Under the pieces are notes generated by a model. That model saw only the letters and a program-made list of their open reading frames with translations, ran no database searches and was not told the origin of the DNA. Below are positions 62,561-64,000 of a stretch of DNA of 64,000 nucleotides, piece by piece. Every line of letters starts with the position of its first letter. Positions within the stretch are counted from its first letter, which is position 1. Origin of the DNA: Oxyruncus cristatus (Eukaryota > Chordata > Aves > Passeriformes > Cotingidae); contig VXAY01005255.1 of assembly GCA_013399855.1 (NCBI GenBank), positions 928,114 to 992,113 of the forward strand. The letters are read 5' to 3'. Both the position numbers and the translations under genes were made by a program.

Positions 62561-64000
62561 GTTTTTAACTGGAGATTAGTGCAGGGCTCTCTCCTTCCCT
62601 GTTTTTCTCTCTGCTTTTCTCATTAATTTTTATTAATTTCTTTTGGTTGAAAATCTTTAGGGTATTTTCATCTTGGAGGTAAGTAGAAGGTAGCCCTTTC
62701 CCCTTTCTGCTCTTTGCCATTTCTCAGGATATCTTCTTTTACGCTGTACCCTTCCAGTACCTGCAGTCTTCCAGTACGCAAAGCCTCTTCTTCTCTATAA
62801 TATGCATAATAAATCTGCACTCTTGAAAAACTGGGGATACATGCAACAGCTGGCACTCAGGAGATCGAAGAAAGGCTGTGGCTCACCTTGAATTGACCTT
62901 ATTACATTAGCTAGGGATCTTAGAAATTACTTACATTTCCTCCTCCTTAAAAATTCTTTATGTGTTTGCACAACAGAATATGTGGAGCTCAGATGCCAAA
63001 GCTTTGAAACAGAAGTGCATTTGTAATGCCCTGCCTTGGCCTTATAGTCCCATCAGAAAAAAGTAGAAAACAGAACAACAGTATGAGAGACTCTTCAAGT
63101 ATTATGGAATTAATGTCTTGATTGCCTCTTCCACAGTTTTAAAGGTAAGAACATTAGTTCAATTTTTTCTACTTGGCATGGATGTTAAATTTCCAGTCTC
63201 CAAAATCAAGCATTTATTAGAATTGTAATCTAGTAATTTTAACCTATATAGGGATTTAGTAGTCTATAAAAATTGCTTATCTCCTGAAGCAGGGCCAAAG
63301 ATGACACTGTCTTTCATATTCAGGTAAAACTCCTTGTGAAATGAAAGGCAGCTTTTTTTGTGCAAGGACTAAAGTATACACCCAGACTCTGGCAAAATGG
63401 CACTATTGCTAGAGTGCTGGTTTAAAAAGGTTGAGAAAAGGAGGTTTAAAAAAGAAGTAAAGATCAAGTGGCATACAAGAAGGCTATGCTGGATAACATT
63501 CTTCTCACAATGTTTTAACCTTTTTGTGAGGTAACTCATCAAACAGTAGTTTGTTATTAAATCATTTGACTTCCATTTCACTGAGGACTGCACTAATTTA
63601 TAAATTGTAGTGGCTGCATTTTTGGATTTTCCCAGCTGCTACCATGTACCAAATTTGAAGAGCCTCTGGCACAAATGAAAACAGTGTGTATTTCTTTCTA
63701 AGAGAATTAGGTAGGTAAAACTAAAGTTTGTGTTTTTAGAAAAATGTGCTAAAGAATCTTTTCACCCTCTCATTTATTCAAAGTTAAATCTTCTTTCATA
63801 TTACCTTTGGGTAACTCTGAACATTACAGACACGTCTGAAGATCTTGATGGTCTTTTCAAGCATAATATATTTGCTAATCTCACCACTATTTTTAAGTAG
63901 TGTTTTTTGCAAAAAGCTGCATTGGAGTAGCAGTAGAAATTGAACCTATTTCGTGGATCACAAGGCTGTAATACAGAGGGTATTACAGCTATCCTTTTAA

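Larger units (their letters stand above)
57426..64000. other. Unique non-coding DNA to the window end
   Basis: AT-rich DNA containing the candidate exon at 58427-58559, an inverted repeat at 60959-60980, an AT island at 61066-61143 and (GTTT) repeats near 62541-62560. A 141-codon frame at 60338-60763 follows an acceptor-like site but has no recognisable domain. No repeat family or RNA gene was recognised. Confidence 0.5.

Overview
This window looks like avian nuclear DNA with no recognisable protein-coding gene: a gene desert or intronic stretch. The bird assignment rests on nine fragments of CR1 LINE retrotransposons. They carry the typical CR1 ORF2 C-terminus and 3' tails built of ATTCTATG or ATTCTGTG octamers. 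There is also one LTR fragment of a type I know from bird genomes. The base composition is AT-rich, there are runs of assembly Ns, and apart from CR1 coding remnants no reading frame exceeds about 150 codons. I cannot name the species, chromosome or host gene.

Layout. 1-2867: unique DNA. 2868-4345: two CR1 elements lying tail to tail; the larger, on the minus strand, is broken by a 636-base N gap where the catalytic part of its reverse transcriptase should be. 4346-9140: unique DNA. 9141-9835: an old, decayed CR1 (minus). 11029-11195: a polypyrimidine tract with a 54-bp tandem duplication, followed shortly by a CR1 (plus, 11262-12285) with a broken ORF2. 12286-22237: ten kilobases of unique AT-rich DNA. 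22238-22808: a younger CR1 (plus) with a single N at the site of an apparent 126-bp loss. 23445-23489: a poly-T run with a second N gap. 23590-24018: a CR1 of another subfamily. 24019-30821: unique DNA with an unusually good hairpin at 26833-26883. 30822-31065: a CR1 tail (minus) of a third type. 31066-44982: unique DNA, with a very AT-rich part near 40.0-40.6 kb. 44983-45214: a short CR1 tail running into a perfect (ATTCT)16 array. 46600-46928: an LTR fragment (minus), with a 70-codon frame next to it that may be a provirus remnant. 56600-57425: an ancient CR1 (plus). The rest, to 64000, is unique DNA with one candidate non-repeat exon at 58427-58559.

No set of genes works together here. What can be read is repeat history: several CR1 subfamilies of different ages, one LTR insertion, and microsatellites, at least one of which grew from a CR1 tail. 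I saw no tRNA, rRNA, snRNA, CRISPR array or bacterial-type system. I found nothing I would defend as a new biological system. The best leads are the hairpin, the CR1-born ATTCT array, the LTR with its flanking frame, the candidate exon and the suspicious single-N junction.
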